From contig VBWA01000019.1 in assembly GCA_006218025.1 (NCBI GenBank), positions 62,001-126,000 on the forward strand: 64,000 nucleotides of DNA. The letters are read 5' to 3'. The DNA comes from Rhodocyclaceae bacterium (GTDB taxonomy: Bacteria; Pseudomonadota; Gammaproteobacteria; Burkholderiales; Rhodocyclaceae). Positions within the stretch are counted from its first letter, which is position 1; each line of letters starts with the position of its first letter. A program made the position numbers and the translations under genes. Below, one piece after another: positions 9,075 to 19,597 of this stretch. Under the pieces are notes generated by a model. That model made no database searches, had not been told where the DNA came from, and saw only the letters and a program-made list of their open reading frames with translations.

Positions 9075-9910
9075 AGCAATTCCGCGACCGCACGGCGGTC
9101 ATCACCGGCGCCGCCAGCGGCATCGGCCTCGAACTGGCGCGCCGCGCCGCCACCGAGGGCATGAACCTGGTGCTGGCCGACATCGAACACGGCAAGCTCG
9201 AAGCGGCGGCGGCGACGCTGAATGTTCCCGCCGCACGCGTGCTGCTGCAAAAGACCGACGTCAGCCGCGAAGCGGAAATCGCCGCGCTGGCCGATGCCGC
9301 CTTCGCCCGTTTCGGCGGCGTGCATCTGCTGTGCAACAACGCCGGCGTCGGCCTCACCCGCGTAGCCTGGGAACTCACCACCGCCGACTGGGAATGGGTG
9401 CTCGGCGTCGATCTGTGGAGCGTGATCCACGGCGTCCAGCATTTCGTGCCGCGCATGCTGAAGCAGGCCGAAGGCGGCCACGTGGTCAACACCTCGTCGG
9501 TCGCCGGCCTCTTGTCGACGCCCGGCATGGCGGCCTACAACGTCGCCAAGCACGGCGTGGTGACGCTGTCCGAAACGCTCTACGGCGAATTGCGCGCTGC
9601 CAAGGCCGACATCGGCGTCTCGCTGCTGTGCCCGGCCTGGGTGCCGACGGCGATCCACGAATCGGCGCGCAACCGTCCCGACCGCTTCGGCGCGGCGAAG
9701 CCCGCCGCGGGCCTTTCCGCCGCCTACGAGGAGCGCATGGGGCAGGCCGTCAAGTCGGGACGGCTCACCGCTGCCGACATGGCCAACGAAGTGTTCGCGG
9801 CCGTGATGGAAGACCGCTTCTACGTGATCCCCCACCGCAAGATCAACAACGCCATCCAGCTGCGCATGGACGACATCATGAACCAGCGCAATCCGACGCC
9901 GCTATCATGA
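9071..9910 (+). CDS. Short-chain dehydrogenase/reductase
   Basis: 279 residues. Cofactor loop TGAASGIG at 13-20, NNAG at about 89-92, the catalytic serine in VVNTSSVAG, and the Y-x-x-x-K pair at Tyr156/Lys160 (YNVAK). LVLADIEH places an Asp at the end of strand 2, which would favour NAD(H). The C-terminal 60 residues extend beyond the minimal SDR fold. It is coupled to the TetR gene and followed by oxidoreductase and aldehyde dehydrogenase genes, suggesting stepwise alcohol-to-acid oxidation of a lipid substrate. Confidence 0.85.
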   Translation: MKQFRDRTAVITGAASGIGLELARRAATEGMNLVLADIEHGKLEAAAATLNVPAARVLLQKTDVSREAEIAALADAAFARFGGVHLLCNNAGVGLTRVAWELTTADWEWVLGVDLWSVIHGVQHFVPRMLKQAEGGHVVNTSSVAGLLSTPGMAAYNVAKHGVVTLSETLYGELRAAKADIGVSLLCPAWVPTAIHESARNRPDRFGAAKPAAGLSAAYEERMGQAVKSGRLTAADMANEVFAAVMEDRFYVIPHRKINNAIQLRMDDIMNQRNPTPLS

Positions 9911-9926
9911 TGCTTGACGCATCATG
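9906..9926. other. Perfect stem-loop at the 3' end of the SDR gene
   Basis: CATGATGC-TTGAC-GCATCATG forms an 8-bp perfect stem with a 5-base loop and includes the SDR stop codon. There is no T-tract, so it is not a classical terminator; it may protect the 3' end or attenuate transcription. Confidence 0.45.
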
Positions 9927-9941
9927 AGCGGCGTCCCCGAA

Positions 9942-10012
9942 AGGCCCGCCCCCTCCCGTCCTCCCCCTCGCGGGGGAGGAGACCTGTTTGCTCGCTGCGC
10001 TCGATTTCCACG
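9942..10012. repeat. R3-type intergenic repeat (divergent copy)
   Basis: GCCCGCCCCCTCCC, then CCCCCTCGCGGGGG and a GCTCGCTGCGCTCG stretch, resemble the order of elements at 50866-50940 and, inverted, at 25800-25953. The G/C-rich inverted repeat can form a hairpin. Confidence 0.4.
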
Positions 10013-10062
10013 GGGCGCACTTATTGGCCGATTTCACTAAAAAGGATAAAGGACACCCCCCA

Positions 10063-11043
10063 ATGAAAGCACTCGTCTGCGAAGCCTATGGTCCGATCGA
10101 CACCCTCGTCGTCAAGGACATTCCCTCCCCCGTGCCCGGCCCCAAACAGCTGCTGATCAAGGTCAAGGCTGCCGCCGTGAACTTTCCCGATGCGCTGATG
10201 GTGCAGGGCCTCTATCAGGTCAAGCCGCCGCTGCCCTTCACGCCGGGCGCCGAGATTTCCGGCATCGTCGAGGCCGTCGGCGTCGAGGTGATGCACTACA
10301 AAGCCGGCGACCGCGTCATCGCCATGGTCGGCCAGGGCGGCTTCGCCGAGGAATGCATCGCCGAGGCGGCACGCACGATGCCGCTGCCGTCCGGCATGGA
10401 TTTCGAGTCCGGCGCGGCGCTGGTGCTGACCTACGGCACCTCGCTGCATGCGCTGAAGGACTGCGGTCATCTGAAGACCGGCGAAACGCTGGTGGTGCTG
10501 GGCGCCGGCGGCGGCGTCGGCATCTCCGCCGTCGAGATCGGCAAGGCCATGGGCGCGCGCGTGATCGCCGCGGCATCGTCGGCCGACAAGCTGGCCCTGT
10601 GCCGCAAAGTCGGCGCTGACGAGACGGTGAATTACAGCACCGAAAACCTCAAGGACCGCATCAACGAACTCACCGGGGGCAAGGGCGCCGATGTCGTGTA
10701 CGACCCGGTCGGCGGGCCCTATACCGAACCCGCAATACGCGCGCTGGCATGGCGCGGAAGACTGCTGGTGATCGGCTTCGCCGCCGGCGAGATCCCGAAG
10801 ATTCCGCTCAACCTCGCGCTGCTCAAGGAACGTTCGATCGTCGGCGTGTATTGGGGCGACTCGGTGAAGCACGACCCCGCCGGCCACCTCGCCAACATGC
10901 ATCAACTCCACGAATGGTTCGCCGCCGGCGCCATCCGCCCCGTGGTCAGCGAACACTTTCCGCTCGCCGCGGCGAAGGATGCCATCGCCAGGATCGCCAA
11001 CCGTCAGGTCAAGGGCAAGATCGTCGTCCTCCCCAACAACTAA
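10063..11043 (+). CDS. NADPH:quinone oxidoreductase-like MDR protein
   Basis: 326 residues starting [27 protein letters not shown] upstream serves as ribosome binding site and rules out the longer in-frame start at 9988. The GroES-like domain is N-terminal, with [13 protein letters not shown] and AGDRV typical of the quinone oxidoreductase branch. The Rossmann motif is [16 protein letters not shown] at about 145-160. No zinc-binding cysteine cluster is seen. It ends 22 bases before the aldehyde dehydrogenase and belongs to the TetR-controlled rightward operon. Confidence 0.84.
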   Translation: MKALVCEAYGPIDTLVVKDIPSPVPGPKQLLIKVKAAAVNFPDALMVQGLYQVKPPLPFTPGAEISGIVEAVGVEVMHYKAGDRVIAMVGQGGFAEECIAEAARTMPLPSGMDFESGAALVLTYGTSLHALKDCGHLKTGETLVVLGAGGGVGISAVEIGKAMGARVIAAASSADKLALCRKVGADETVNYSTENLKDRINELTGGKGADVVYDPVGGPYTEPAIRALAWRGRLLVIGFAAGEIPKIPLNLALLKERSIVGVYWGDSVKHDPAGHLANMHQLHEWFAAGAIRPVVSEHFPLAAAKDAIARIANRQVKGKIVVLPNN

Positions 11044-11065
11044 TCACCCAACCAGAAAGAACACC

Positions 11066-12505
<1,440 letters not shown>

Positions 12506-12541
12506 GCGGCGCCGGCGCAGGCCGGCGATTCGAGGCGGCAG

Positions 12542-12568
12542 GGGCACGGAGCGATCCGTGCCCTTTTT
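12542..12568 (+). terminator. Rho-independent terminator after the aldehyde dehydrogenase
   Basis: GGGCACGG-AGCGAT-CCGTGCCC followed by TTTTT: 8-bp perfect stem, 6-base loop and T-run, 36 bases after the stop codon. Confidence 0.85.
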
Positions 12569-12596
12569 GCTCCGCACGCACGCCGGCGCTGATCGG

Positions 12597-12623
12597 TCGC
12601 CGCGCTGTCAGCGCCGACTTTCG
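12597..12623 (-). repeat. R1 dispersed repeat (copy 1)
   Basis: On the minus strand it reads GAAAGTCGGCGCTGACAGC then GCGGCGA. It matches the R1 core AAGTCGGCGCTGG...CGGCGA with a few changes. Confidence 0.6.
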
Positions 12624-12631
12624 GGCGAGGT

Positions 12632-12685
12632 GAGTGTCGCTTTGTGCCCATTGCGGACTTAGTGGGCATGGGAAAGCGGACACTC
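12632..12685. repeat. 54-bp imperfect inverted-repeat element
   Basis: Left arm GAGTGTC-GCTTT-G-TGCCCA and right arm TGGGCA-TGGG-AAAGC-GGACACTC can pair as an interrupted hairpin. It directly abuts the right-hand end of an attC-like site, so it may be an inserted miniature element or a relic that replaced the end of that site. Confidence 0.5.
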
Positions 12686-12688
12686 AGG

Positions 12689-12743
12689 AACGTGGAGGTG
12701 ACCGGCACTGCGCGGCTTTATCGCGCAGACTTCAGCGTTGAGC
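12689..12743 (-). other. Integron attC-like site (minus orientation)
   Basis: Read on the minus strand, the stop TAG of the 12744-13127 gene is followed at once by GCTCAAC, a perfect RYYYAAC core box. Then comes an imperfect stem built on CTGCGCG-ATAAAGC-CGCGCAG, and CACGTT, where the GTTRRRY box should be. Only GTT of that box remains, followed by the 54-bp palindromic element. The inner stem is nearly identical to that of the attC at 55517-55586. Confidence 0.6.
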
Positions 12744-13127
12744 CTACTTTGCGGCTTGGCATTCTTGTCTTGTCCGGTACACGCGCCCATTCTTTGGTGA
12801 GACGTAGATATTGTCATCTACCCCGTGATTCTTTGTTGCGAAGCCAGGGATAACGACTACGCAACCAAAATACATGACGGCGGCGTAGTCGTCATTGATG
12901 TCGGAGTGACGAAAGGTAATAACTTGGTCGCTGCCGCCAGCATCTTTAACAGAGAACTTGAGATTCTGACCAACCTTGTAGTTGCAGATAAGCCCGTTGT
13001 TGACGTCTTGTTTGCATTCCGCACCTGCAACTACAAGCTCAAACATTTTGTCGAGAAGGGATTGAGCACCTGCGATGTTCGCCGACAACAATGAGATGAA
13101 AAAAGTCACGAAGCGTAATGGTTTCAT
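12744..13127 (-). CDS. Secreted small protein of unknown function, probable integron cassette gene
   Basis: 127 residues starting MKPLRFVTFFISLLSANIAGA-QS, a clear Sec signal peptide, followed by a roughly 105-residue periplasmic domain with four cysteines (AECKQDV, LICNYK, YFGCVV, QECQAAK) that could form two disulfides. No family is recognised. The sequence is markedly more A/T-rich than the aldehyde dehydrogenase upstream. Its stop codon touches the attC core box, the arrangement expected of a gene-cassette ORF. Confidence 0.65.
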   Translation of the reverse strand: MKPLRFVTFFISLLSANIAGAQSLLDKMFELVVAGAECKQDVNNGLICNYKVGQNLKFSVKDAGGSDQVITFRHSDINDDYAAVMYFGCVVVIPGFATKNHGVDDNIYVSPKNGRVYRTRQECQAAK

Positions 13128-13198
13128 GGTTCGTAGGTCTCCGAGATGGGCTTCATAGTGACGAACGTTTGACGTGAGGGGATCACTCTACGGAATGG

Positions 13199-13648
13199 TC
13201 AGCCAGAGTTCCAAATAACATAGACTCCTTTGTGTCCAAGCAACCACGCCCGGCGAAACGTGTGGCGCCACGACCTCAAATAAGGTTTTATCGTAGGTAG
13301 TATGACATTGTCAGGAGTTACGATACGCCCTGCGGTGTAACAGAGCAACTCGACTGGAGCATCCGTTGCGTATTTCTTGCGCAGTTTCTTGGAAATTATG
13401 CTGGCAGAGGGATCGGATGTTCGTAGATATCCATCATTTGCTACGGCAATTGATTTTGCCAGACGTGGATCGCACATTTCGACGAGTTCAAATGCGATTT
13501 TCCCTTCTGACTGATGCGTGCAAAGGATGTCAGGCTCTGGTGGACGGCGCTTCTCAACGCTAATCGGATCGATAGGCAACTGCGAGGCAGCCAGAAAGCG
13601 CGAGAATACGGCGACTTCTGTTTCTCCCTTGATGTTTTCAGATGCCAT
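13199..13648 (-). CDS. Hypothetical soluble protein in A/T-rich island
   Basis: 149 residues, MASENIKGETEVAVF to VYVIWNSG. No signal peptide or membrane segment. The motif IAFELVEMCDPRL, preceded by PDILCTHQSEGK, has the D...E-x-V/K spacing sometimes seen in nuclease-like folds, but this is only a hint. Codon use is A/T-rich like the neighbouring 12744-13127 gene and unlike the flanking chromosome. No attC was found immediately after its stop, so it may share the downstream gene's cassette or be a separate acquisition. Confidence 0.55.
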   Translation of the reverse strand: MASENIKGETEVAVFSRFLAASQLPIDPISVEKRRPPEPDILCTHQSEGKIAFELVEMCDPRLAKSIAVANDGYLRTSDPSASIISKKLRKKYATDAPVELLCYTAGRIVTPDNVILPTIKPYLRSWRHTFRRAWLLGHKGVYVIWNSG

Positions 13649-13887
13649 ATCGGAGATGACCGGCTAACAGTTATTCAGATCCAGAAGCGTCCGGGTTATT
13701 GCTAATAATGCCAACACGATCGAAATGCCTTTAAGGTATTGAATGACGGGGAGATTATCCGATCCCGGTCTCCTTATCAATCATCAATCATACGGACAGG
13801 GCTCGAACGCCTGCTTTGCGGAAACGTCGTGAGTGGCGTTGTGGCCGCATGCAGACGGCAAGCCCCGTTCCGGCTGCGCAAAGTAAG

Positions 13888-13908
13888 GCGGCGCTGGCGA
13901 CACGGCGG
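13888..13908 (+). repeat. R1 dispersed repeat (copy 2, divergent left end)
   Basis: GCGGCGCTGGCGACACGGCG matches the R1 core and right end, with the left end changed. It sits 13 bases past the 3' end of the hybrid kinase gene. The rest of 13649-13920 shows no gene. Confidence 0.5.
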
Positions 13909-13920
13909 ATCGAGGGGCTC

Positions 13921-16900
13921 TCAGGCGGCCGCGGGCGGGTTGCCGAGCGCGCTGCGAAGGCGTTCGACGAAGTCGGCCAATTCGCCACAGAGGGTGGCGC
14001 AGCAGGCGTCGATCGCCGGCGCGCCGGCGGCCTGCACGATGGCCGCCTGCAGGGCCGCCGCCGCATCGAACAGATTCCCGGCGCCGATGCTGCCGGTGCT
14101 GCCTTTGAGAGTGTGCGCGAGCTTGCCCAGCGCCTCGAAATCCTGCGCCGCATTGATCGCCGCGAGGCGCGCCGGATCCTGCCCGTGACCGTCGACGAAC
14201 ATTGCCAGCAGGCGCACATAGGTCGCGGCATTGCCGCATACCAATGCCAGTCCGCGCGCGGTGTCCAGGCCGGCAATGCCGCCGGCGCGGCGCAAGACCT
14301 CGTTCGCATCATTGGGGGCCGACGCGGGGGCCGACGCGGGGGCCGGGGCCGGCGCGGGCGGCGCATCCGGCCGCGCCGGCAGCCAGTTCAGCAGGGCCGC
14401 GTAGAGCGCCTCTGGATCGACGGGTTTGGCGACGAAGTCGCTCATGCCCGATGCATGGCAGGCGCGGCGGTCCTCGTCGAAAGCATTGGCGGTCATGGCC
14501 AGGATCGGCGTCGCGGCATGGCGCGACTGCTGGCGAATCAGCCGCGTCGCCTCCATGCCGTCCATGCGCGGCATTTGCACGTCCATCAGGATCAGGCGGT
14601 AATCGGTGGCGCGCGCCATCTCGGTGGCTTCGACGCCATCGAGCGCGACATCCACGGCCAGGCCGACGCCATGCAGCAGCTCGATGGCGACTTCGCGATT
14701 GATCGCGTTGTCCTCGGCCAGCAGCACGCGAACGCCGCCGTGGCGCCGGCGCAGTTCGGCCTCGACATCCTCGGCACCGGCGGCCGCGGCGACCGGCAGG
14801 ATGCCGTGGCCGCGGCCGAGGCGGGCGGTAAACCAGAACCTGGCGCCCACCCCCGGCGTGCCGTCGGCGCCGACTTCGCCGCCCATCAGCTGCGCCAGGC
14901 GCCGGGTGATGGCCAGCCCCAGGCCGGTGCCGCCATACTTGCGCGTGGTCGAGGCATCGGCCTGCTCGAACGCGGTGAACAGACTGGCGACCTTCTCCGG
15001 AGAAATGCCGATGCCGGTGTCCGTGACTTCGAAGCGCACGGTAATTTCGTCGCCCGGCGGCGCTTCGTGCACCACCTCGCCTTCTTCCCCGAGCAGGCAG
15101 GCGCTCAGGGTGATCGAACCGCTCTCGGTGAACTTGATGGCATTGCTGGTGTAATTGAACAGCGCCTGGCGCAGGCGCGTCGGATCGCCGCTCAGCCAGG
15201 CCGGCACGTCGTCGGCATCGACCACGATCGCCAGCCCCTTGGCGCGGGCCTGGTCGCTGATCAACGAGCGCACGTGGTCGAGCACGGCGCCCAGCGGAAA
15301 ATTGGTGCGCTCCAGTTCCAGCTTGCCGGCCTCGATTTTCGAGATGTCGAGGATGTCGTTGATGATCGACAGCAGGTGCGCCGCGGCGCTGTCGATCTTG
15401 CCCAGGCGCTCGGCCTGTTCCGGCGTCGGCGCCGCGCGGCGCAGCAGGTGGGTCAGGCCGATGATGGCATTCATCGGGGTGCGGATTTCGTGGCTCATGT
15501 TGGCGAGGAAAGTGCTCTTGGCGAGATTCGCGCTTTCGGCGGCATCCTTGGCCTGGGCCAGCTCGGCGGTGCGCGCGATCACCGTCTGCTCCAGCGTATC
15601 GCGGTGCTTCAGCAGTTCTTCCGCCGCGCGCCTGCGCTCGCTGATGTCGCGCAGGAAGACGAAGAACTGGCCGCCGGCGTTTTCAGGGACGGAGGCGCTG
15701 ATCTCGACATGCCAGAGCGAACCGTCCTTGCGTCGATGCACGGTCTCGAATCGCTCGCGACCGGTCTCGATCAGGCGCCGGATGTGCCGGGCGGTCTGCG
15801 CCGGGTTTTCGATCGCCTCCAGGTCGGCTATGCGCATGCCGAGCAGCTCGTCGCGCGCGTAGCCGGATTGCTCGCAGTAAGCCGGGTTGACGTCGAGCAG
15901 GCGACCCTGCTCGTCGACGCGCCAGAAGCCGTCGAGCGCGGTTTCCAGGATGCGGCGCAAGGTCGCGTGGCTTTCGCGCAGGGCCGTTTCCGTGCGGTAG
16001 CGCTCGCTCACGTCGCTGAATACCAGCACCACGCCGACGATCGCCCCGGCCGCGCCGCGGATCGGCGCCGCGCTGTCGGCGACCTGGTATTCCGCGCCGT
16101 CGCGGGCCACCAGCAGCGCATGGTTGGCCAACCCGACGACCGTGCCGCGGGCCATCACCAGACTCACCGGATCCACCGCGGGCTGGCGGGTGCCGGCATC
16201 GACGATGCGAAACACCTCACCCAGCGGCCGTTGCGCCGCCTCGGCCAGCGGCCAGCCGGTCAGGCGCTCGGCGGCGGGATTCATCCGCGTCACGCGGCCG
16301 GCGACGTCGGTGGCGATCACCGCATCGCCGATCGAATGCAGCGTGATGGCGAGGTCTTCCTGGCTCTGCCGCAGGGACAGTTCCGCCACCCGGCGGCGGC
16401 GCCGGCTGACCAGCAGGGCCGCGATCAGCAGCGACTGCGCCATCACGAACACGACCATGCCGACAAGGTAGTGCCGGTATTGGCGCCAGAAATCCGGCGG
16501 ACGATTGACGAAGACCGGATTGCCGGAGAGGCTGCGCGGATCGCCGCCCCAGCGCTCGATCTGCTTCCAGTCGAAGGTCGGCGCCACCTCGATCTGGGCG
16601 CTGGTCACCGGCGCCGACAATGCGTGCTTGCCGGCAAGCAGGCCAAGGGCGAGTTGCGCGGTGCTTTCGCCCAGCCTGGCGACGCTCACCACCGAGCCGC
16701 CGATGCCGCCGTTGTAGAGGTTGAAATCGTAGAGCCCGAACACCGGCGCGTTGGCCGCCTTGACGATGCGGCGCTCCACTTCGTAGGCCACCGTGACCTG
16801 GCCCAGCGCATCCCTGTTGTATTGGGTGAACAGGATGATGCTGCGCGGCGGCAGGCTGGCCACCCGCTGCAGCATCGCGTCGAGCGCAAGCTCGTGGGTA

Positions 16901-17541
16901 TGTTCGAGAATCAGGCGCCCGGCCCAGGGCGCGGCAATCTCCGCGGCTTCCGCCGCCATCTTGCGGTCGGCCTCGCTGCTGCCCGAAACGATCAGCACCC
17001 GCCCGGTGGCGGGAAACAGTTCCAGCGCCCGCTCCAGCGTGCCCTTGATGTCGAACCTGGCGAGCTGGCTGATCACCCGGCGCGCGCCGGCTTCCGCGGC
17101 GCTGGGCATCGGCGCCTGCACGGTGATCGCAGGCGCGCCGGGGGCGATCTCCCGGCCCTCCTTGAGCAGGAAGTCCCGCGCCGGCTGCTGCGCCGTTACC
17201 ACCAGATCGATGCGGCGCGGCGCGTATTTCCGCTGCAGCAAATCCAGCATGCGCTGGCGGTAGCGCGGATCGGCCTGGTTGCGTTCCAGGTCCAGGTACT
17301 CGAAGAACAGGTTGCTGACGCTGATTCCGGCATCGGTCATGGTGGCGCGGAAGGCGTCGTTGAACACTTCGATGCCCTTGCTGCCGTAGCCGTAGGAATA
17401 CAGCAGCAGGATGTTCCTGTCGGTGGTCTGCGGCTCGCTCGCCGTGGCATGCGCGGCATGCGCGGCGCAACTCAGGAGGAGCAGCGCCAGCAGCCGAAAC
17501 AGGAGCGGACGGGATACAAAGGAACCTGACAGCGTTGCCAT
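13921..17541 (-). CDS. Hybrid sensor histidine kinase with periplasmic ABC-substrate-binding-like sensor, PAS, receiver and HPt domains
   Basis: 1206 residues from the ATG at 17541, giving a signal peptide ending near AAHAAHA; a longer in-frame start at 17625 would hide it. Order: an extracytoplasmic domain of about 350 residues resembling ABC substrate-binding ([12 protein letters not shown]...), a membrane helix ([22 protein letters not shown]), two to three PAS domains, HisKA with the phospho-acceptor in [16 protein letters not shown], HATPase with [11 protein letters not shown] and GGTGLGLAI, a receiver ([22 protein letters not shown]), an Ala/Pro linker and an HPt domain ([11 protein letters not shown]). 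All catalytic residues are intact. No cognate regulator is adjacent, so the output partner is unknown. Confidence 0.92.
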   Translation of the reverse strand: MATLSGSFVSRPLLFRLLALLLLSCAAHAAHATASEPQTTDRNILLLYSYGYGSKGIEVFNDAFRATMTDAGISVSNLFFEYLDLERNQADPRYRQRMLDLLQRKYAPRRIDLVVTAQQPARDFLLKEGREIAPGAPAITVQAPMPSAAEAGARRVISQLARFDIKGTLERALELFPATGRVLIVSGSSEADRKMAAEAAEIAAPWAGRLILEHTHELALDAMLQRVASLPPRSIILFTQYNRDALGQVTVAYEVERRIVKAANAPVFGLYDFNLYNGGIGGSVVSVARLGESTAQLALGLLAGKHALSAPVTSAQIEVAPTFDWKQIERWGGDPRSLSGNPVFVNRPPDFWRQYRHYLVGMVVFVMAQSLLIAALLVSRRRRRVAELSLRQSQEDLAITLHSIGDAVIATDVAGRVTRMNPAAERLTGWPLAEAAQRPLGEVFRIVDAGTRQPAVDPVSLVMARGTVVGLANHALLVARDGAEYQVADSAAPIRGAAGAIVGVVLVFSDVSERYRTETALRESHATLRRILETALDGFWRVDEQGRLLDVNPAYCEQSGYARDELLGMRIADLEAIENPAQTARHIRRLIETGRERFETVHRRKDGSLWHVEISASVPENAGGQFFVFLRDISERRRAAEELLKHRDTLEQTVIARTAELAQAKDAAESANLAKSTFLANMSHEIRTPMNAIIGLTHLLRRAAPTPEQAERLGKIDSAAAHLLSIINDILDISKIEAGKLELERTNFPLGAVLDHVRSLISDQARAKGLAIVVDADDVPAWLSGDPTRLRQALFNYTSNAIKFTESGSITLSACLLGEEGEVVHEAPPGDEITVRFEVTDTGIGISPEKVASLFTAFEQADASTTRKYGGTGLGLAITRRLAQLMGGEVGADGTPGVGARFWFTARLGRGHGILPVAAAAGAEDVEAELRRRHGGVRVLLAEDNAINREVAIELLHGVGLAVDVALDGVEATEMARATDYRLILMDVQMPRMDGMEATRLIRQQSRHAATPILAMTANAFDEDRRACHASGMSDFVAKPVDPEALYAALLNWLPARPDAPPAPAPAPASAPASAPNDANEVLRRAGGIAGLDTARGLALVCGNAATYVRLLAMFVDGHGQDPARLAAINAAQDFEALGKLAHTLKGSTGSIGAGNLFDAAAALQAAIVQAAGAPAIDACCATLCGELADFVERLRSALGNPPAAA

Positions 17542-17917
17542 GCGGCTACTCCCTGACGCATTCACTATCAGCCGCCGGCGGCGTACGCAAAGGAAAGGCG
17601 GCGCAAACTCAATAGCATAGTCCAACCGGGCGCGATGGCAATACTGCCTTTGCCGTACCGGGGCATGCCCGGGTCATCGACGTGGCGCCGGCGCTGATGC
17701 AGTGCTTGAATCGTGGGGCAGACTTCAGTCTGCCATGCCGGGAGACGCGGCGCGGCGGACGTCCGGGCACCGTGGCGAGCGCCTGTTGCCATATGTCTAA
17801 AGTGAGTCTTGTTGCCGGCAACAAAAACACCTAGGATTTGCAGTCGGCAACCGGCTCTTCATTTGCGGCCCACCCACGATTCCCGATGAATACCAGCCTT
17901 GATTTCGAGTGTCCGAC
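17542..17917. other. Intergenic region with small hairpins, no gene seen
   Basis: 376 bases between divergent genes. It contains GGCAGAC-TTCA-GTCTGCC (17717-17734), a 7-bp perfect hairpin, and a CCGGGGCATGCCCGG palindrome near 17660. No convincing coding sequence was found. The promoters of the kinase gene and of the 17918 gene must lie here. Confidence 0.5.
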
Positions 17918-18247
17918 ATGAGCCGTGAAAACACCCTCGAGCAACTTGGACCGCTGGCAACGCAAATTCGCGAACTGCTTTTCCTGGAGTGGGAAGCCTG
18001 CCGGCCCGATCGCACTGCGTCATCGAGCGACCTGTACGATGACTATATTCCCGCCATTCATCGCCTGGCCCTGGATCGTTCCTCGAGCGACGATACCGAG
18101 GGCATCGAACACATTGCGGCCTATCTCAATTTTGTCGTGAAGAACTACGTCGGCCGTATCCCGGACAAGGCCTTGAATCGATCGGTCGCCGAAAAACTGT
18201 TCACAATGGCGGAGGCGACACGGCAGCTGCAAAGCAACATTCCCTAA
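17918..18247 (+). CDS. Small helical protein of unknown function
   Basis: 109 residues from the ATG at 17918 (MSRENTLEQLGPLATQIRELL); a GTG at 17909 would add three residues. The protein is predicted all-helical, acidic at the centre (SSDLYDDYIP) and lacks signals or membrane segments. It precedes an FHA-domain gene by 49 bases with a perfect hairpin between them, so the two may be co-transcribed. No family is recognised. Confidence 0.6.
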   Translation: MSRENTLEQLGPLATQIRELLFLEWEACRPDRTASSSDLYDDYIPAIHRLALDRSSSDDTEGIEHIAAYLNFVVKNYVGRIPDKALNRSVAEKLFTMAEATRQLQSNIP

Positions 18248-18251
18248 ACGT

Positions 18252-18270
18252 CAGGCCGCATGGCGGCCTG
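18252..18270. other. Hairpin between the 17918 gene and the FHA gene
   Basis: CAGGCCGC-ATG-GCGGCCTG is an 8-bp perfect stem with a 3-base loop and no T-tract. It is a possible processing or attenuation site. Confidence 0.45.
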
Positions 18271-18296
18271 GAAGGCAGAATTCAGGAGATTTTCGC

Positions 18297-18884
18297 GTGG
18301 TCAAGTATTACGTTTTCTCGGGCCTGTTCGCCCTCGTCATGGTCGGTGTGGCCGCGCAGTTGATCCATAACCGCCGCCGGCGTCCCAAAGCTCGTGCCGC
18401 AGAGGCCAAAGCGGCGCATGCGGTCGCCCCTGCTGTCGCCTCCGCTGCCGGCCCTGCCGCCGCTGCCAAGGAAGCCCCGTACGATCCCAACGCCACGCGG
18501 ATTCACTTTCGACCGGCTCCGGCCAACGGACACGCTACGCTACCGGCACGCGTCGAGGCCGCGCTGCCGGAGGGCGCCATTGCCAAACTGGTCTGCGTTG
18601 GCGGTCACCTGAAAGGCCAGAGCTTTCCCATTACACCGGCCGGCATTACGGTGGGACGCGACCCGCAGAGCACCATCGTCCTCACCGACCACCGTGTATC
18701 GCACCAGCACGCCAAGATATCCATCGTCGACCGCAAGGTGGTACTGCGCGACCTCGACTCCACCAACGGCACGTTTCTCAATGCCCACCTCAGCGCCCTC
18801 GTGCACGAGGTCGTGCTTTGCCCCGACGATACGATCTTTTTCGGCGGACACGGGGGCGACCAGTTCCGCTTCCTGGTGCATTGA
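18297..18884 (+). CDS. Membrane-anchored FHA-domain protein
   Basis: 195 residues from a GTG at 18297 preceded by TTCAGGAGAT as ribosome binding site. An N-terminal membrane helix (YYVFSGLFALVMVGVAAQLI) is followed by RRRRPK and an Ala-rich linker, then an FHA domain at about 95-195. The phosphothreonine-binding residues are visible in VGRDPQSTIVL, VSHQHAKI and DSTNGTF. It would dock a Ser/Thr-phosphorylated partner at the inner membrane; no kinase gene is visible here. An R1 repeat follows the stop codon. Confidence 0.82.
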   Translation: MVKYYVFSGLFALVMVGVAAQLIHNRRRRPKARAAEAKAAHAVAPAVASAAGPAAAAKEAPYDPNATRIHFRPAPANGHATLPARVEAALPEGAIAKLVCVGGHLKGQSFPITPAGITVGRDPQSTIVLTDHRVSHQHAKISIVDRKVVLRDLDSTNGTFLNAHLSALVHEVVLCPDDTIFFGGHGGDQFRFLVH

Positions 18885-18910
18885 AGCCCGGGCGCAGATC
18901 GCGCCCTGCA

Positions 18911-18935
18911 AGAGTCGGCGCTGGCGATACGGCGA
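18911..18935 (+). repeat. R1 dispersed repeat (copy 3)
   Basis: AGAGTCGGCGCTGGCGATAC then GGCGA, 26 bases after the FHA gene stop codon. It is one of the clearest copies. Confidence 0.75.
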
Positions 18936-18960
18936 TATTGCGGCTATAGTGACTTCCTTT

Positions 18961-18974
18961 GCTACTTTTGTAGC
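18961..18974. promoter_or_regulatory. Inverted repeat upstream of the TA pair, possible autoregulatory operator
   Basis: GCTAC-TTTT-GTAGC lies 22 bases before the antitoxin ATG, within the likely promoter. Type II antitoxins usually bind such palindromes; binding here is inferred. Confidence 0.5.
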
Positions 18975-18995
18975 GTATTGATTCGAGGTGAAGCC

Positions 18996-19223
18996 ATGGG
19001 TATGCCCGTCCGCATCGACGACACCCTCTACGAACAGGCCCGCGCCCAGGCGCAAGCCGAGCGCCGCACCATCGCCGGGCAAATCGAATTCTGGGCGATG
19101 ATCGGCAAGGCGGCGCTGGACAATCCCGACCTGCCCATCGATTTCGTTCGCGAACTGCTGATCGCGCGCGCCGAAGGCCCGGCGCTGGCGACCCCCTTCG
19201 TCGCCGAAGGCGAGCACGACTGA
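18996..19223 (+). CDS. ParD-like antitoxin of a type II TA pair
   Basis: 75 residues from ATG 18996 with GAGGTG five bases upstream. The N-terminus MPVRIDDTLYEQARAQAQAERRTIAGQIEFWA is a ribbon-helix-helix-like segment: an alternating beta strand followed by two helices, with the Arg-Thr-x-x-x-Gln-Ile pattern of ParD-like antitoxins. The C-terminal tail would neutralise the toxin. The toxin gene starts 2 bases after its stop codon, so the two are one operon. Confidence 0.75.
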   Translation: MGMPVRIDDTLYEQARAQAQAERRTIAGQIEFWAMIGKAALDNPDLPIDFVRELLIARAEGPALATPFVAEGEHD

Positions 19224-19225
19224 CG

Positions 19226-19504
19226 ATGGCCGCCGTCCAGGTCCTGCAGGCCGCCGCCTTCCGCCGCACCTACAAGCGCCTGCACCCCAATCAGAAGACC
19301 GATGTTGACGCGGCGGTGCAGGCCATCGTCGACGACCCGACGCTGGGCGAAGCAAAGAAAGGCGATCTCGCCGGTGTCTTCGTCCACAAGTTCAAATGCA
19401 ACGGCCAGCTCGCGCTGCTGGCCTACGAATACGATCCCGCCACCCGACTCCTGCTGCTGCTCGGCTCGCACGAAAACTTCTACCGCGAACTGAAGCGCTC
19501 CTGA
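19226..19504 (+). CDS. RelE/ParE-family toxin
   Basis: 92 residues. FRRTYKRLHPNQKTDVDAAVQAIVDDPTLGEAKKGDLAGVFVHKF... ending LLLLLGSHENFYRELKR follows the RelE/ParE fold: two helices and then a four-strand sheet with basic residues. It acts either as a ribosome-dependent mRNase or on gyrase, and sequence alone does not decide. It sits 2 bases after the ParD-like antitoxin in the usual antitoxin-toxin order. Confidence 0.78.
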   Translation: MAAVQVLQAAAFRRTYKRLHPNQKTDVDAAVQAIVDDPTLGEAKKGDLAGVFVHKFKCNGQLALLAYEYDPATRLLLLLGSHENFYRELKRS

Positions 19505-19597
19505 TAGAGGCACCCCGACCGGAGGCAACATGCCGCAGTGGTCATGCCGAATGCAGGCTCTGCTTCCTCGCTGCAAGCCTGCGGCGTCCGCTTCAGC

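Noticed and set aside
13128-13198. Possible attC after the 13199 gene
   Set aside because: GTCAAAC occurs on the minus strand, but no matching GTTTGAC box or stem follows.
17717-17734. GGCAGAC-TTCA-GTCTGCC as a terminator
   Set aside because: No T-tract on either side, and it lies upstream of both flanking genes.
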